Positions 1 through 8,446 of a stretch of DNA of 64,000 bases are shown here, in pieces. The notes below the pieces were generated by a model. It saw only the letters and a program-made list of their open reading frames with translations, did not search any database and was not told the DNA's origin. Made by a program: the position numbers and the translations under genes. Location of the stretch: NCBI RefSeq assembly GCF_014109765.1, contig NZ_CP059139.1:2232001-2296000 (forward strand), given 5' to 3'. This DNA is from Pseudomonas berkeleyensis. GTDB lineage: Bacteria; Pseudomonadota; Gammaproteobacteria; Pseudomonadales; Pseudomonadaceae. Position 1 is the stretch's first letter. Each line of letters starts with the position of its first letter.

Positions 1-1
1 C

Positions 2-32
2 TACGAGCCGGCAACCCGGTTGCCGACTCGTA
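2..32. other. Imperfect hairpin at window edge
   Basis: Arms tacgagccggcaac and gttgccgactcgta face each other around a three-base centre with one mismatch. It lies just downstream of the leftward lipoprotein gene, so it could be its transcription terminator, but no T-run follows on that strand. The window edge hides the rest. Confidence 0.3.
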
Positions 33-75
33 TCATCCTTCTGGCTGGCCGATCCAGGCGCTTCAGGCTTTCGCC

Positions 76-297
76 TCAGAGCTCCTTGACGGTCTGAACC
101 TGATCCTTGTTGATCGTGGCACGTTTGCCGTCGAGCTGCTCGAACTCGTAGAAGCCGGATTCTTCATCGAATTTGGGCTTGTCCACGGTCTGGATCTCAC
201 GGCCGTCATTCAGCGTTATTACCGACGGGCTGGAGCAGCCGGCCAAAGCGGCAAGGCCGAGGGCAATCAGCAGGGCGGGGATGATCCGTTGGTTCAT
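76..297 (-). CDS. YgdI/YgdR-type small lipoprotein (DUF903)
   Basis: Predicted 73-residue lipoprotein. The N-terminus is a short signal peptide ending in a lipobox (ALAGC) with the lipidated cysteine at residue 21. The rest is a compact SH3-like domain with the pattern VITLNDGREIQT...GFYEFEQLDGK, typical of the YgdI/YgdR (DUF903) family of small enterobacterial and pseudomonad lipoproteins of unknown role. I chose the ATG at 297 because an AAGGAGAC ribosome binding site sits just upstream; a further in-frame start at 321 would put charged residues before the signal peptide. It lies downstream of mobA on the same strand with an 88-base gap. Lipoprotein status is clear from sequence; function is unknown. 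Confidence 0.85.
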   Translation of the reverse strand: MNQRIIPALLIALGLAALAGCSSPSVITLNDGREIQTVDKPKFDEESGFYEFEQLDGKRATINKDQVQTVKEL

Positions 298-385
298 GGT
301 CTGTCTCCTTGGGTAATACAAAGGTGTGCTTTACCCTGGCTCAGACGTAAAACCATCGTGCGAGTTCCGCCAAGGCTATTTCAGC

Positions 386-976
386 CTAGTCTTCCGATGG
401 CGTGCTCGCGAGCATCTCCGGTGTATTGAGGTTGGCCAGGCGAGGGTCGTCGAGCGCGCAGTCGATGGCCACTGGCTCAAGTCGGCCGAACCAGCGTTGC
501 GGGCTGCGCTCGCCAGACTGCCAGGCGCGTTCGAGATCCTCTTTGAGCGCCGTGGGCAGCAGGCAGAACAGTGGCTGCCAATAGTTGCCCTGGCGGATCA
601 CCACCGGCCGGCTCCCGGCATGGCTGAGCAGTGATTCGATCAGTGCGCGGTCTACCAGTGGGGCGTCGCACGGCAGCACCAGCATCTGTTCATGACGCGC
701 TGCGCTCATGCCGGCGCGAATTCCTGCCAGCGGGCCCTGGAAGTCCTGATTCTGATCGGTCACCAGTTGATCGGCATAAGGTGCATAGCGGTCATTGTTG
801 CGGTTGCAGGAGATGATCAGGTCGTCGCTCAGTGGCCTGGTCAGCTCATGCAGCCAGGCAATCAGCGGCTGGCCGCGCCACTCCAGCAAGCCCTTGTCGC
901 GCCCGCCCATGCGCTGGCCTCGGCCACCGGAAAGCAGTAGCACCGAGCAGGTGGGGAGGGCGTTGGGTGCGGGCAT
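386..976 (-). CDS. mobA: Molybdenum cofactor guanylyltransferase MobA
   Basis: MobA joins GMP to molybdopterin to make the MGD cofactor of the DMSO-reductase enzyme family, in the cytoplasm. The protein is about 196 residues. It begins with the nucleotide-binding signature [16 protein letters not shown] (residues 15-30) and has [10 protein letters not shown] in the middle, the usual metal-binding aspartate region of this Rossmann-like transferase fold. The ATG at 976 is preferred over an upstream in-frame start at 1021 because a GGAG motif precedes it and the signature then lies at the normal distance from the N-terminus. It is divergent from moaB, so one short intergenic region of about 70 bases serves both, and the neighbouring moaB-moeA pair supports the assignment. 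Confidence 0.95.
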   Translation of the reverse strand: MPAPNALPTCSVLLLSGGRGQRMGGRDKGLLEWRGQPLIAWLHELTRPLSDDLIISCNRNNDRYAPYADQLVTDQNQDFQGPLAGIRAGMSAARHEQMLVLPCDAPLVDRALIESLLSHAGSRPVVIRQGNYWQPLFCLLPTALKEDLERAWQSGERSPQRWFGRLEPVAIDCALDDPRLANLNTPEMLASTPSED

Positions 977-1044
977 GCGGGCAGTCTCCGGTGGCAGGCG
1001 GTGTGATATAACAGCGCCCATTCTCTCCCAATTGGATGCCTGCC

Positions 1045-1584
1045 ATGAACCATAAGGCCGACGCGGTTTTCGTGCCGCTGAACATCGCCGTGCTGACCGT
1101 CAGCGATACCCGCACTGTGGAGACCGACACCTCGGGCCAATTGCTGGTCGAGCGTCTGATCGGTGCCGGGCATCAACTGGCCGCACGTGTACTGCTCAAG
1201 GATGACCTGTACAAGATTCGCGCTCAGGTAGCGACGTGGATCGCCGAGGATCAGGTGCAGGTCGTGGTGATCACTGGTGGTACCGGTTTCACCGGGCGTG
1301 ACAGCACGCCGGAAGCGGTTGCCTGTTTGCTGGACAAGCAGGTCGATGGCTTCGGTGAGCTGTTCCGGCAGATTTCCGTGGCCGATATCGGCACCTCCAC
1401 CATCCAGTCGCGCGCATTGGCCGGTTTGGCCAACGGTACGCTGGTGTGCTGCCTGCCGGGTTCGACCAACGCTTGTCGCACCGCCTGGGACGGCATTCTC
1501 GGCGAGCAGTTGGACGCGCGGCATCGCCCCTGTAACTTCGTGCCCCATCTGAAACAGGTGGGCGCCTGCGAGACCCGCGGATGA
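1045..1584 (+). CDS. moaB: Molybdopterin adenylyltransferase-type protein MoaB
   Basis: MoaB/MogA-family protein of about 179 residues that adenylylates molybdopterin before molybdate insertion. The family core is visible: [12 protein letters not shown] near the N-terminus, [20 protein letters not shown] in the middle (MPT-binding GGTG and the conserved aspartate), and [13 protein letters not shown] towards the C-terminus. Two ATGs are nine bases apart (1036 and 1045); neither has a strong Shine-Dalgarno and I prefer 1045, giving MNHKADAV. The stop overlaps the moeA start as ATGA, so the two are translationally coupled. Pseudomonads often carry a second moaB paralogue elsewhere, so this may not be the only copy. 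Confidence 0.93.
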   Translation: MNHKADAVFVPLNIAVLTVSDTRTVETDTSGQLLVERLIGAGHQLAARVLLKDDLYKIRAQVATWIAEDQVQVVVITGGTGFTGRDSTPEAVACLLDKQVDGFGELFRQISVADIGTSTIQSRALAGLANGTLVCCLPGSTNACRTAWDGILGEQLDARHRPCNFVPHLKQVGACETRG

Positions 1585-2795
1585 GCGCTTGCGATCATCC
1601 CGGCCTGCTGCCGATGGAGGCAGCGCTGGTACGGTTGTTGGCTTTGGCCGATGCAGCGCCCATCGAGCAGATCGAGCAGGTTGCGCTGGCCGAAGCGGAT
1701 GGCCGTGTGCTGGCCGAGCCGCTGATCGCGGCGCTGGATCTGCCGCCCTGGGCCAATAGCGCGATGGACGGCTACGCCCTGCGTCTGGCTGATTGGACGG
1801 GCCAGGCGTTGTCGGTCAGCCAGCGTATTCAGGCTGGCACTGCACCTGCCTCGTTGGCGCCGGGAACCTGTGCGCGCATTTTTACCGGTGCGCCGCTACC
1901 CGAAGGTGCCGATACCGTCGAGATGCAGGAAAACGTCGAGCTGGATGAGGCCGGACGCGTGTATTTCCGCGAGTCGCTGAAGGTCGGGCAGAACGTACGT
2001 GCTCAAGGTCAGGAAACCCGTATCGGCGAATGCGTGCTGCCGGCCGGCACGCGTCTGGGGCCTATCGAACTGGGGCTGGCAGCGTCTTTGGGCGCTGCGC
2101 AATTGTCCGTGCGTCGGCGCTTGCGCGTTGCCGTGTTGTCCACGGGCGATGAACTGGTCGAGCCGGGTCAGGCGCTTGGCCCTGGGCAGATCTACAACAG
2201 CAACCGGCGTCTGCTGATTGCCTGGTTGCAGCGCCTGGGCTGCAGTGTGGTGGATGCGGGGATATTGCCCGATGACCTGCAGCGCACCCGTGAAGCGTTG
2301 GGTGCCTTGGGCGAAGTCGACCTGATCCTTTCCACGGGTGGTGTTTCGGTGGGGGAGGCGGATTTTCTCGGCATGGCCCTGCGTGAGGCGGGCGAACTGT
2401 CGCTGTGGAAGCTGGCGATCAAACCGGGCAAGCCACTGACGTTCGGTCATTATCAGGGGGTTCCGGTCATCGGCTTGCCGGGCAACCCGGCTTCGACGCT
2501 GGTCACCTTCGGCTTGCTGGCGCGCCCTTACATGCTGCGTCGTCTTGGCGTGCAGCGTGTCGAACCCTTGGGTTTCGCGGTGCCGGCTGGTTTTACCTGG
2601 GGCAAGCCGGGCATGCGCCGCGAGTACCTGCGAGCACGTCTGGAGAATGGCCGCGTGGTGCCTTATGCCAACCAGAGTTCCGGCGTGCTGCGCAGCGCCG
2701 CCTGGGCTGAGGGGCTGGCCGAGGTCATGGAGGGCAGTACGCTGGCCGAGGGTCAGATGCTGCGGTTTATCCCGTTGAGCGAGATTCTCGGCTAG
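1581..2795 (+). CDS. moeA: Molybdopterin molybdotransferase MoeA
   Basis: MoeA inserts molybdate into adenylylated molybdopterin, the last step of Mo-PPT synthesis. The 404-residue length is normal for the family. Recognisable family motifs in order are [13 protein letters not shown] (about residues 53-65), the MoaB-like domain with [12 protein letters not shown] and [14 protein letters not shown], then KPGKPLTFG and [13 protein letters not shown], and a C-terminal beta domain with [13 protein letters not shown]. The gene overlaps moaB by four bases (ATGA) and forms a two-gene unit with it. A TAG stop is followed by a weak GC-rich hairpin near 2815-2834. The pairing with moaB and divergent mobA makes this one of possibly several moeA copies in the genome. 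Confidence 0.95.
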   Translation: MSACDHPGLLPMEAALVRLLALADAAPIEQIEQVALAEADGRVLAEPLIAALDLPPWANSAMDGYALRLADWTGQALSVSQRIQAGTAPASLAPGTCARIFTGAPLPEGADTVEMQENVELDEAGRVYFRESLKVGQNVRAQGQETRIGECVLPAGTRLGPIELGLAASLGAAQLSVRRRLRVAVLSTGDELVEPGQALGPGQIYNSNRRLLIAWLQRLGCSVVDAGILPDDLQRTREALGALGEVDLILSTGGVSVGEADFLGMALREAGELSLWKLAIKPGKPLTFGHYQGVPVIGLPGNPASTLVTFGLLARPYMLRRLGVQRVEPLGFAVPAGFTWGKPGMRREYLRARLENGRVVPYANQSSGVLRSAAWAEGLAEVMEGSTLAEGQMLRFIPLSEILG

Positions 2796-2814
2796 GTTCT
2801 GATTCGCCCGGTCA

Positions 2815-2834
2815 GGCAGATGGTCGGGCGCTTT
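2815..2834 (+). terminator. Weak terminator-like hairpin after moeA
   Basis: A six-base stem (cgcccg / cgggcg) is followed by cttta. The loop is short and the T-run poor, so this is only a possible terminator for moaB-moeA. Confidence 0.3.
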
Positions 2835-2944
2835 AGATGACGCGGCGAAACCACTGGGTCACATTTCTAACGATAGAATTTGCAAATGAGCGTTATAGAA
2901 GGCATAGTCGCCAACTTGTAAATTCAACCGACACGGTCGTGCCC

Positions 2945-3565
2945 ATGCTAAAACGCTTCGCACCCCTCGTGCCTCTTGCACTCACAGTCTTTATCGCTGC
3001 CTGCGCCGGCCACTCGCCGCAACCGCAGATCAGCGAAGCCGCGGCCGAGCCAATCGCTCGTCCGCTCTCTCAGCAGGTTGAGCCTGCCGACGATGAAATC
3101 ACCGCGCTGATCGACGACAAACCCTACGAAATGCCGCAGCTGGCTGACAGCCTGCTCGACCTCGGGCGTTCGCTGATCGGTACTCGCTATCGTTACGGTG
3201 GTACCTCGGTACAGTCCGGTTTCGATTGCAGCGGTTTCGTGGGTTACCTGTTCCGCGAAGAGGTCGGCCTCGAATTGCCGCGCTCCACTCGCGAACTGAT
3301 CAATCTGGATGCTCCCAAGGTGGCTCGTGCCGATCTGGAGCCAGGTGACCTGATTCTGTTCAACGATCGCGGCCGTGGTCGCGTCAGTCACGCCGGCATC
3401 TACCTGGGCGATGATCAATTCATCCACTCCAGCAGCAGTCGCAGTGGTGGCGTGCGCATCGACAGCCTGGACGACAGCTACTGGAATCGCAGTTATCTGC
3501 AAGCCAAGCGCGTCCTCGCCCTGGCGCCGGTTGAAGATCAGATCGCTGCCAAGCGTCATAACTGA
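2945..3565 (+). CDS. NlpC/P60 family lipoprotein peptidase
   Basis: Predicted outer-membrane or periplasm-facing lipoprotein of about 206 residues. The signal peptide ends in a lipobox (FIAAC) with the lipidated cysteine at residue 20. A linker of about 45 residues leads to an NlpC/P60 domain that cleaves peptide bonds in peptidoglycan stems. Catalytic residues can be placed: Cys95 in SGFDCSGF, His149 in RVSHAGIYLG and His161 in DQFIHSSS. The start at 2945 is chosen because it puts the signal peptide at the N-terminus; an upstream ATG at 2837 would add 36 non-signal residues. A paralogue follows 128 bases downstream. Relatives include Spr/MepS, but the exact bond cut is not known from sequence. 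Confidence 0.92.
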   Translation: MLKRFAPLVPLALTVFIAACAGHSPQPQISEAAAEPIARPLSQQVEPADDEITALIDDKPYEMPQLADSLLDLGRSLIGTRYRYGGTSVQSGFDCSGFVGYLFREEVGLELPRSTRELINLDAPKVARADLEPGDLILFNDRGRGRVSHAGIYLGDDQFIHSSSSRSGGVRIDSLDDSYWNRSYLQAKRVLALAPVEDQIAAKRHN

Positions 3566-3693
3566 TGTACACGGCGTAACCGCAGAATCTGCTCAAGGGC
3601 TGTCTCTATAGGTCTTGAGCGGGTACTGAGGGTTGCGCCGTTTGTCTGTAGACGGCAGAGTAGAGCGCATTCAGGCTCAGGATCGCCTCGCTT

Positions 3694-4218
3694 ATGCCCG
3701 TCACGACCCGTGTCGCCCTTATCTCCCTCGTTCTGCTGCTGAGTGCCTGTAGCAGTCGTGCTCCCTCTCCTCAGCCTACCTACAGTCCTCCAGTCTCTTC
3801 TTCGTCCTATCAGGGCGGCGCCGAAGATGTCTTGTTTCGCGCCCTCGGTCTGGTCGGTACGCCCTATCGTTATGGCGGTAATACCCCGGAAGGGGGGTTC
3901 GACTGCAGTGGCCTGATCGGCTACGTCTACCGCGATGCGGCCGGTATCAGCCTGCCACGTTCGACCCGTGAGCTGAGCGCTATGCGTACTCCGGATGTTC
4001 GGCGCGATGCCTTGCAGAGTGGTGATCTGGTGTTTTTTGCCACCAATGGCGGTCGCGCCGTCAGTCATGCCGGCATCTATGTCGGCGAGGGGCGTTTCGT
4101 CCATGCCCCGTCCAGTGGCGGTACCGTGCGCCTGGACAGCCTCGATAACGTCTACTGGCAGCGTGTCTACCTCGATGCCAAACGAGTCATCACTCCAGAG
4201 CTCGCTCGTAACCCCTGA
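3694..4218 (+). CDS. NlpC/P60 family lipoprotein peptidase (second copy)
   Basis: A 174-residue paralogue of the preceding gene, with a shorter linker. The lipobox LLLSAC gives a lipidated cysteine at residue 19, followed by a serine/proline-rich spacer and an NlpC/P60 domain. The catalytic set is intact: Cys71 in GGFDCSGL, His125 in AVSHAGIYVG and His137 in RFVHAPS. It belongs to the MepS/Spr group of murein endopeptidases that open cross-links during wall growth. The two tandem copies share the block VGTPYRYGG / IGTRYRYGG and the segment LPRSTREL, so they arose by duplication. The HNH gene begins only six bases after the stop, suggesting co-transcription. Confidence 0.93.
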   Translation: MPVTTRVALISLVLLLSACSSRAPSPQPTYSPPVSSSSYQGGAEDVLFRALGLVGTPYRYGGNTPEGGFDCSGLIGYVYRDAAGISLPRSTRELSAMRTPDVRRDALQSGDLVFFATNGGRAVSHAGIYVGEGRFVHAPSSGGTVRLDSLDNVYWQRVYLDAKRVITPELARNP

Positions 4219-4224
4219 CCCTTC

Positions 4225-4545
4225 ATGAGCGAGCCCATTCGCCTGCCGCCTCAGCCCGAGGCATGTGAGCTGTGCGCGCGGCCTGTCGCACTGACCCGTC
4301 ATCACCTGATTCCCAAGGCGCTGCACGACAAGGTGTATGTGCAGAAACGCTTCGCTCGTCATGAGCGCATTACCGCCACGCTTTGGGTCTGTCGTGCCTG
4401 TCATAACCAGATTCACCGCCTGTTCAGCGAAAAGGAGCTGGCGCTGACTTACAACAGTCGCGAGGCGCTGCTGAGTGATGAGCGTTTGCGGACTTTCGTC
4501 GATTGGTTGGCGAGCAAACCGCCTGGGTTCATGCCCAGGCACTGA
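4225..4545 (+). CDS. Small HNH-domain protein
   Basis: A 106-residue protein made almost entirely of an HNH nuclease-like zinc domain. Zinc ligands are Cys14 and Cys17 (CELC) and Cys56 and Cys59 (CRACH). Candidate active-site residues are His26-His27 (TRHHLIPK) and His60/His64 (CHNQIH). It resembles small stand-alone HNH proteins of the YisB type, which are common in bacterial cores and mostly uncharacterised. It follows the second NlpC gene by six bases and has no restriction-modification, toxin or phage gene beside it, so a defence role cannot be inferred. A nuclease acting on DNA or RNA is a family expectation, not shown here. Confidence 0.8.
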   Translation: MSEPIRLPPQPEACELCARPVALTRHHLIPKALHDKVYVQKRFARHERITATLWVCRACHNQIHRLFSEKELALTYNSREALLSDERLRTFVDWLASKPPGFMPRH

Positions 4546-4589
4546 GCGGCGTTGACGGGTAGGGCTGCCAGCCTCTACCCTGCGCGCCT

Positions 4590-4776
4590 TGCTTCAGGTG
4601 CCCCGAGTCGCTGCGAATGACGGCCGAGGGGTGAAACAGGGAAGCCGGTTCGAATGCCGGCGCTGCCCCCGCAACGGTAGGTGAGTCAAACGCTGCTCAA
4701 AGCCACTGTGTATTTGCACGGGAAGGCGCGGCGTCGAACCTTTGGTTCGCTCACGAGCCCGGAGACCGGCCTGTCG
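4590..4776 (+). promoter_or_regulatory. Cobalamin (adenosylcobalamin) riboswitch
   Basis: The leader upstream of the cob operon carries the classic cobalamin riboswitch signatures in order: a ggtgccc P2 segment, the agggaagccggt segment near 4638, the core gctgcccccgcaacggtag near 4661-4679, and the B12 box agcccggagaccggcc at about 4756-4771. The element lies about 200 bases before cobO, matching its expected role of reducing cob expression when adenosylcobalamin is abundant. The expression platform is not obvious: GC-rich inverted segments lie near 4790-4830, but no clear terminator with a T-run is visible, so control may be translational or act through a longer fold. Confidence 0.93.
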
Positions 4777-4889
4777 CAATTTCACGGCATCGCGGAGGGC
4801 GCTGTCCGGCTAACGCTCCGGTTTGGTCGGGGCGTTCGTGTTTTCTGTCTTCCGCTCGCCTGACCAGCCATTGGCGCCTGGGTGAGGAT

Positions 4890-4964
4890 ATGCGGATCAT
4901 CGCAACCTTCTTGCTCATTGCCGTTCGCACTGTTTATCGATCAACAGGCGGCGCGGGTGCCTGA
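4890..4964 (+). CDS. Putative 24-residue leader peptide upstream of cobO
   Basis: A 24-codon ORF starts at ATG 4890 directly behind a good Shine-Dalgarno (ggtgaggat) and ends in TGA 16 bases before cobO. The peptide begins MRIIATFLLIAV and ends in a short glycine/alanine tail, so its first half is hydrophobic. It sits between the riboswitch and the first cob gene, in the place where other pseudomonads may encode a B12/TonB receptor. It could be a translated leader, a gene remnant or chance. No homologue is known to me; the only evidence is the ribosome binding site, the position and the hydrophobic N-terminus. Confidence 0.3.
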   Translation: MRIIATFLLIAVRTVYRSTGGAGA

Positions 4965-4980
4965 CGTACAGGAGCACAGC

Positions 4981-5592
4981 ATGAGCGAGTCCACCGAGCG
5001 CGATGCCCGCCACAAGGCGCGCATGCAGCGCAAGAAAGCCCTGATCGACGAGAAGATCGCCCAGGCTCAGGACGAATACGGCCTGTTGCTGGTGCACAGC
5101 GGCAATGGCAAGGGCAAGAGCAGCAGCGCCTTCGGTATGGTCGCGCGTGCCCTCGGTCATGGCATCAAGGTCGGTGTGGTGCAGTTCATCAAGGGCGCGG
5201 CCAGCACCGGCGAGGAAACCTTCTTCCGCCGCTTTCCCGAGGAAGTCAGCTATCACGTGATGGGCGAGGGCTTCACCTGGGAAACCCAGGATCGCCAGCG
5301 TGATATCGCCAAGGCGCAGGAAGCCTGGGCCATTGCCAGACGCTTGCTTGGCGATGAGTCCATCGGCCTGGTGGTGCTGGATGAACTGAACATCGCCCTC
5401 AAGCATGGCTATCTCGAACTGGATGCGGTGTTGGCCGATATCGAAGCGCGGCCGCTGCTGCAGCACGTGGTGGTGACGGGGCGGGGCGCCTTGCCGGGGA
5501 TGATCGAGGCGGCCGACACGGTCACCGAGATGAGCCTGGTCAAGCATGCGTTCAAGGCCGGGGTGAAGGCGCAGAAGGGCATCGAATTCTGA
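4981..5592 (+). CDS. cobO: Cob(I)yrinic acid a,c-diamide adenosyltransferase CobO
   Basis: Transfers the 5'-deoxyadenosyl group from ATP to the reduced cobalt of cobyrinic acid a,c-diamide, making the adenosylated corrinoid. The 203-residue protein has the BtuR/CobO P-loop GNGKGKSSSAFG at residues 41-52, then VGVVQFIKG and VVLDELNIAL, all standard for the family. The ATG at 4981 has an AGGAG site upstream; an in-frame ATG at 4882 would add 33 residues of no family similarity. It is the first gene of the cob operon after the cobalamin riboswitch, and its stop overlaps the cobB start by one base. Confidence 0.96.
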   Translation: MSESTERDARHKARMQRKKALIDEKIAQAQDEYGLLLVHSGNGKGKSSSAFGMVARALGHGIKVGVVQFIKGAASTGEETFFRRFPEEVSYHVMGEGFTWETQDRQRDIAKAQEAWAIARRLLGDESIGLVVLDELNIALKHGYLELDAVLADIEARPLLQHVVVTGRGALPGMIEAADTVTEMSLVKHAFKAGVKAQKGIEF

Positions 5593-6884
5593 TGGAAGCA
5601 CGTCACTGTCCGGCGCTGCTGATTGCCGCGCCGGCTTCGGGCCAGGGCAAGACCACCGTCACCGCCGCGCTGGCGCGCCTGCATACGCGTCAGGGGCGCC
5701 GGGTGCGGGTGTTCAAGTGCGGCCCGGACTTCCTCGATCCGATGATCCACGCCCGTGCCAGCGGCGCGCCGGTGTACCAGCTCGATCTGGCCATGGTGGG
5801 TGAAGCGGAGAGCCGCCGGCTGTTGTGGCAGGCCGCGGGCGAGGCCGATCTGATCCTAATCGAAGGGGTGATGGGCTTGTTCGACGGCAAGCCATCTGCG
5901 GCCGACCTTGCCCGCCATTTCGGTGTGCCGGTACTGGGCGTGATCGACGGCGCGGCCATGGCCCAGACCTTTGGCGCGCTGGCTCACGGCTTGGCCACCT
6001 TCCAGCCGGACTTGCCGTTTGCCGGGGTGCTCGGCAACCGCGTCGCCAGTACGCGCCATGGCGATATTCTGCGTGATGCCTTGCCATCGAGCATCCGCTG
6101 GTTCGGCGCCTTGCCGCGCAGTGCCGCGGTGGAGTTGCCGAGTCGGCATCTGGGCCTGGTGCAGGCAGCTGAGTTGGCCGATCTGGATGCACGTCTGGAC
6201 GCCGCCGCCGGTGCCTTGGCGGCCAGCGCCGATGTCGATCTGCCGCCGGCTGTGAGCTTCGCTGCGCCGCAGATCGATGAACCTGCGCCCTTGCTCAACG
6301 GCGTGCGCATCGGTGTGGCGCGCGATGCCGCCTTCGCCTTCCTTTATCAGGCCAATCTCGACCTGCTGCAGGCGTTGGGGGCTGAACTGCGCTATTTTTC
6401 GCCGCTGACCGATCAGGCTCTGCCGGACGTGGACAGCCTCTACTTGCCTGGCGGTTATCCCGAGCTGTACCTGGCAGAGCTGGAGGGCAACCAGGCCATG
6501 GCTAAGGCGATCCGTGCTCATCACCAGGCCGGCAAGCCACTGCTCGCCGAGTGTGGCGGCATGCTCTATCTGCTCGATGAGCTGCGCGACAAGCAGGGCG
6601 GCAGTGGCCGCATGCTTGGCCTGCTCAGTGGCAGTGCGGCTTTGCAGCCACGGCTGACGGCACTGGCTCTGCAGGAAGTGACGCTGCCGGAAGGCGAGTT
6701 GCGCGGCCACAGTTACCACCACTCGCGGCTGGAGAGTCCATTGCAGCCTCTGGCGCTCGGCCGCTGTCCGAACGGCAAGCCAGTGGCCGAGGCGGTGTAT
6801 CGCCTTGGCCGGCTGACGGCCAGCTATATCCACTTCTATCTGCCGTCCAATCCGGAGGCGGCCGCCGCGCTGCTGCGTCCATGA
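5592..6884 (+). CDS. cobB: Cobyrinic acid a,c-diamide synthase CobB
   Basis: ATP- and glutamine-dependent amidase that amidates the a and c carboxylates of the corrin ring (hydrogenobyrinic acid in the aerobic route). The 430-residue protein has an N-terminal dethiobiotin-synthetase-like nucleotide domain with P-loop ASGQGKTTV (about 15-23), and a C-terminal class I glutaminase domain with the nucleophile Cys321 in LLAECGGMLYL and a late SYHHSRLES region. Its ATG overlaps the cobO TGA by one base, and its end overlaps bluB by four. CobB acts before the adenosylation done by CobO, so operon order does not follow pathway order. Confidence 0.96.
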   Translation: MEARHCPALLIAAPASGQGKTTVTAALARLHTRQGRRVRVFKCGPDFLDPMIHARASGAPVYQLDLAMVGEAESRRLLWQAAGEADLILIEGVMGLFDGKPSAADLARHFGVPVLGVIDGAAMAQTFGALAHGLATFQPDLPFAGVLGNRVASTRHGDILRDALPSSIRWFGALPRSAAVELPSRHLGLVQAAELADLDARLDAAAGALAASADVDLPPAVSFAAPQIDEPAPLLNGVRIGVARDAAFAFLYQANLDLLQALGAELRYFSPLTDQALPDVDSLYLPGGYPELYLAELEGNQAMAKAIRAHHQAGKPLLAECGGMLYLLDELRDKQGGSGRMLGLLSGSAALQPRLTALALQEVTLPEGELRGHSYHHSRLESPLQPLALGRCPNGKPVAEAVYRLGRLTASYIHFYLPSNPEAAAALLRP

Positions 6885-7534
6885 GCGAGCATGCCTTCAC
6901 CCCGGCAGAGCGTGCGGCGGTGTACCGCGTGATCGCCGAGCGCCGCGACATGCGCCACTTCGCTGGCGGGCAGGTGCCTGCCGAGGTGTTGGCGCGACTG
7001 CTCGAAGCGGCGCACCACGCGCCCAGCGTCGGCCTGATGCAGCCGTGGCGCTTCCTGCGTATCAGCGATCCGCAATTGCGGGAGGCGGCCCATGCGCTGG
7101 TGGAGGCGGAGCGCGTTCGCACCGCCGAAGCCTTGGGCGAGCGTTCGGATGAGTTCATGCAGCTCAAGGTCGAAGGCATCCGCGATTGCGCTGAGCTGCT
7201 GGCGGTGGCGCTGATGGAGGGGCGCGAGGCGCATGTCTTCGGGCGACGCACGTTGCCGGAAATGGATATGGCTTCGGTGGCCTGCGCCATTCAGAATCTG
7301 TGGCTGGCCGCGCGGGCCGAAGGGCTGGGCCTGGGCTGGGTGTCGTTGTTCGACCCCGAGGCGTTGGCCGAGCTGCTGGGCATGCCGGCTGGTAGCAAGC
7401 CGGTGGCGCTGCTGTGCCTGGGGCCGGTGCACGCCTTCTACGAAAAACCGATGCTGGTGGAAGAGGGCTGGGCCACGCCTCGGCCGCTGTCCGAATTGCT
7501 GTTCGAGAATCGATGGGGATCCTCTGGTGAGTGA
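6881..7534 (+). CDS. bluB: 5,6-Dimethylbenzimidazole synthase BluB
   Basis: BluB cuts up reduced FMN with O2 to make 5,6-dimethylbenzimidazole, the lower ligand of B12, so its presence marks aerobic cobalamin synthesis. The 217-residue protein has the nitroreductase-like fold with AVYRVIAERRDMRHFAGG near the N-terminus, HHAPSVGLMQPWRF (about residues 46-59) and AEGLGLGWVSLFDPE in the C-terminal half, all seen in BluB. The start overlaps cobB by four bases (ATGA). It sits before cobD, and its product is the substrate of CobT, encoded further down the same operon. Confidence 0.96.
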   Translation: MSEHAFTPAERAAVYRVIAERRDMRHFAGGQVPAEVLARLLEAAHHAPSVGLMQPWRFLRISDPQLREAAHALVEAERVRTAEALGERSDEFMQLKVEGIRDCAELLAVALMEGREAHVFGRRTLPEMDMASVACAIQNLWLAARAEGLGLGWVSLFDPEALAELLGMPAGSKPVALLCLGPVHAFYEKPMLVEEGWATPRPLSELLFENRWGSSGE

Positions 7535-7537
7535 ACG

Positions 7538-8446
7538 ATGAGCCTGGCGTTGATCACCTGGGCCGGCGTGGCGCTGGATGCCGTGCTGGGCGAGCCACGC
7601 CGCGCGCATCCGCTGGTCGCCTTCGGCCGCCTGGCCGGGCGCCTGGAGCAGCGTTTCAATCCTGCTGGTGGTGGCTGGCGCAGTCATGGCGTGACGGCCT
7701 GGTGCCTGGCAGTGCTGCCGCTGACCCTCATCACCTGGTTGCTGGTGCAGGTCAGCTCGTTTGGTTGGGCGGTGGAGGTCTTCGCCCTGTATTTCGCCCT
7801 TGGTCTGCGCAGCCTGTATGAGCACGCACAGCCGGTGGCGCAGGCGCTACGCCTGGGCGATCTGGCCCTGGCACGCGAGCGTGTTGGCTGGATGGTCAGC
7901 CGCAACACGGCGGAGCTGGACGCTACCGGTGTGGCCCGCGCCGGCACCGAGTCGGTGCTGGAGAATGGCTCCGATGCGGTATTCGCCGCCTTGTTCTGGT
8001 TCATCATCGCCGGCGCCCCCGGCGTCGTGCTGTACCGCCTGAGCAATACCCTCGACGCCATGTGGGGTTACCGCAACGAACGCTTCGAGCGCTTTGGCTG
8101 GGCGGCGGCGAAGATCGATGACCTGCTCAATTACATTCCAGCGCGCCTGGTGGCGCTGACCTATGCACTGCTTGGGCGTACGGCTCTGGCGCTGCGCTGC
8201 TGGCGCAGGCAGGCACCCTTGTGGGACAGTCCCAATGCTGGCCCGGTAATGGCGTCTGGCGCAGGCAGCCTGGGTGTGAGCCTGGGCGGCGCGGCGGAGT
8301 ATCACGGCGAGCGGCATGAGCGCCCGCAACTGGGCGAAGGCCCGCCGCCACAGGCGCGGGATATCGAGCGGGCGATGAATCGGGTCGTCGCTGGCGTGGG
8401 TTTGTGGTTGGTGATTTTGACGCTGTGGGAGGTTTGGGTTGCTTGA
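7538..8446 (+). CDS. cobD: Adenosylcobinamide-phosphate synthase CobD (CbiB)
   Basis: Integral membrane enzyme that attaches (R)-1-amino-2-propanol O-2-phosphate to adenosylcobyric acid. The 302-residue protein shows family sequence from the start ([19 protein letters not shown]), hydrophobic segments near residues 45-85 and 140-165, the block [13 protein letters not shown], and [15 protein letters not shown]. Pseudomonads call it CobD and Salmonella workers CbiB; this is not the Salmonella CobD decarboxylase. It starts three bases after bluB and its stop overlaps the cobC start. Its aminopropanol-phosphate substrate comes from the product of the next gene. Confidence 0.95.
   Translation: MSLALITWAGVALDAVLGEPRRAHPLVAFGRLAGRLEQRFNPAGGGWRSHGVTAWCLAVLPLTLITWLLVQVSSFGWAVEVFALYFALGLRSLYEHAQPVAQALRLGDLALARERVGWMVSRNTAELDATGVARAGTESVLENGSDAVFAALFWFIIAGAPGVVLYRLSNTLDAMWGYRNERFERFGWAAAKIDDLLNYIPARLVALTYALLGRTALALRCWRRQAPLWDSPNAGPVMASGAGSLGVSLGGAAEYHGERHERPQLGEGPPPQARDIERAMNRVVAGVGLWLVILTLWEVWVA

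Noticed and set aside
4882..4980. N-terminal extension of cobO from an upstream in-frame ATG
   Set aside because: The extension has no resemblance to CobO, and the ATG at 4981 has an AGGAG site and gives the normal family length.
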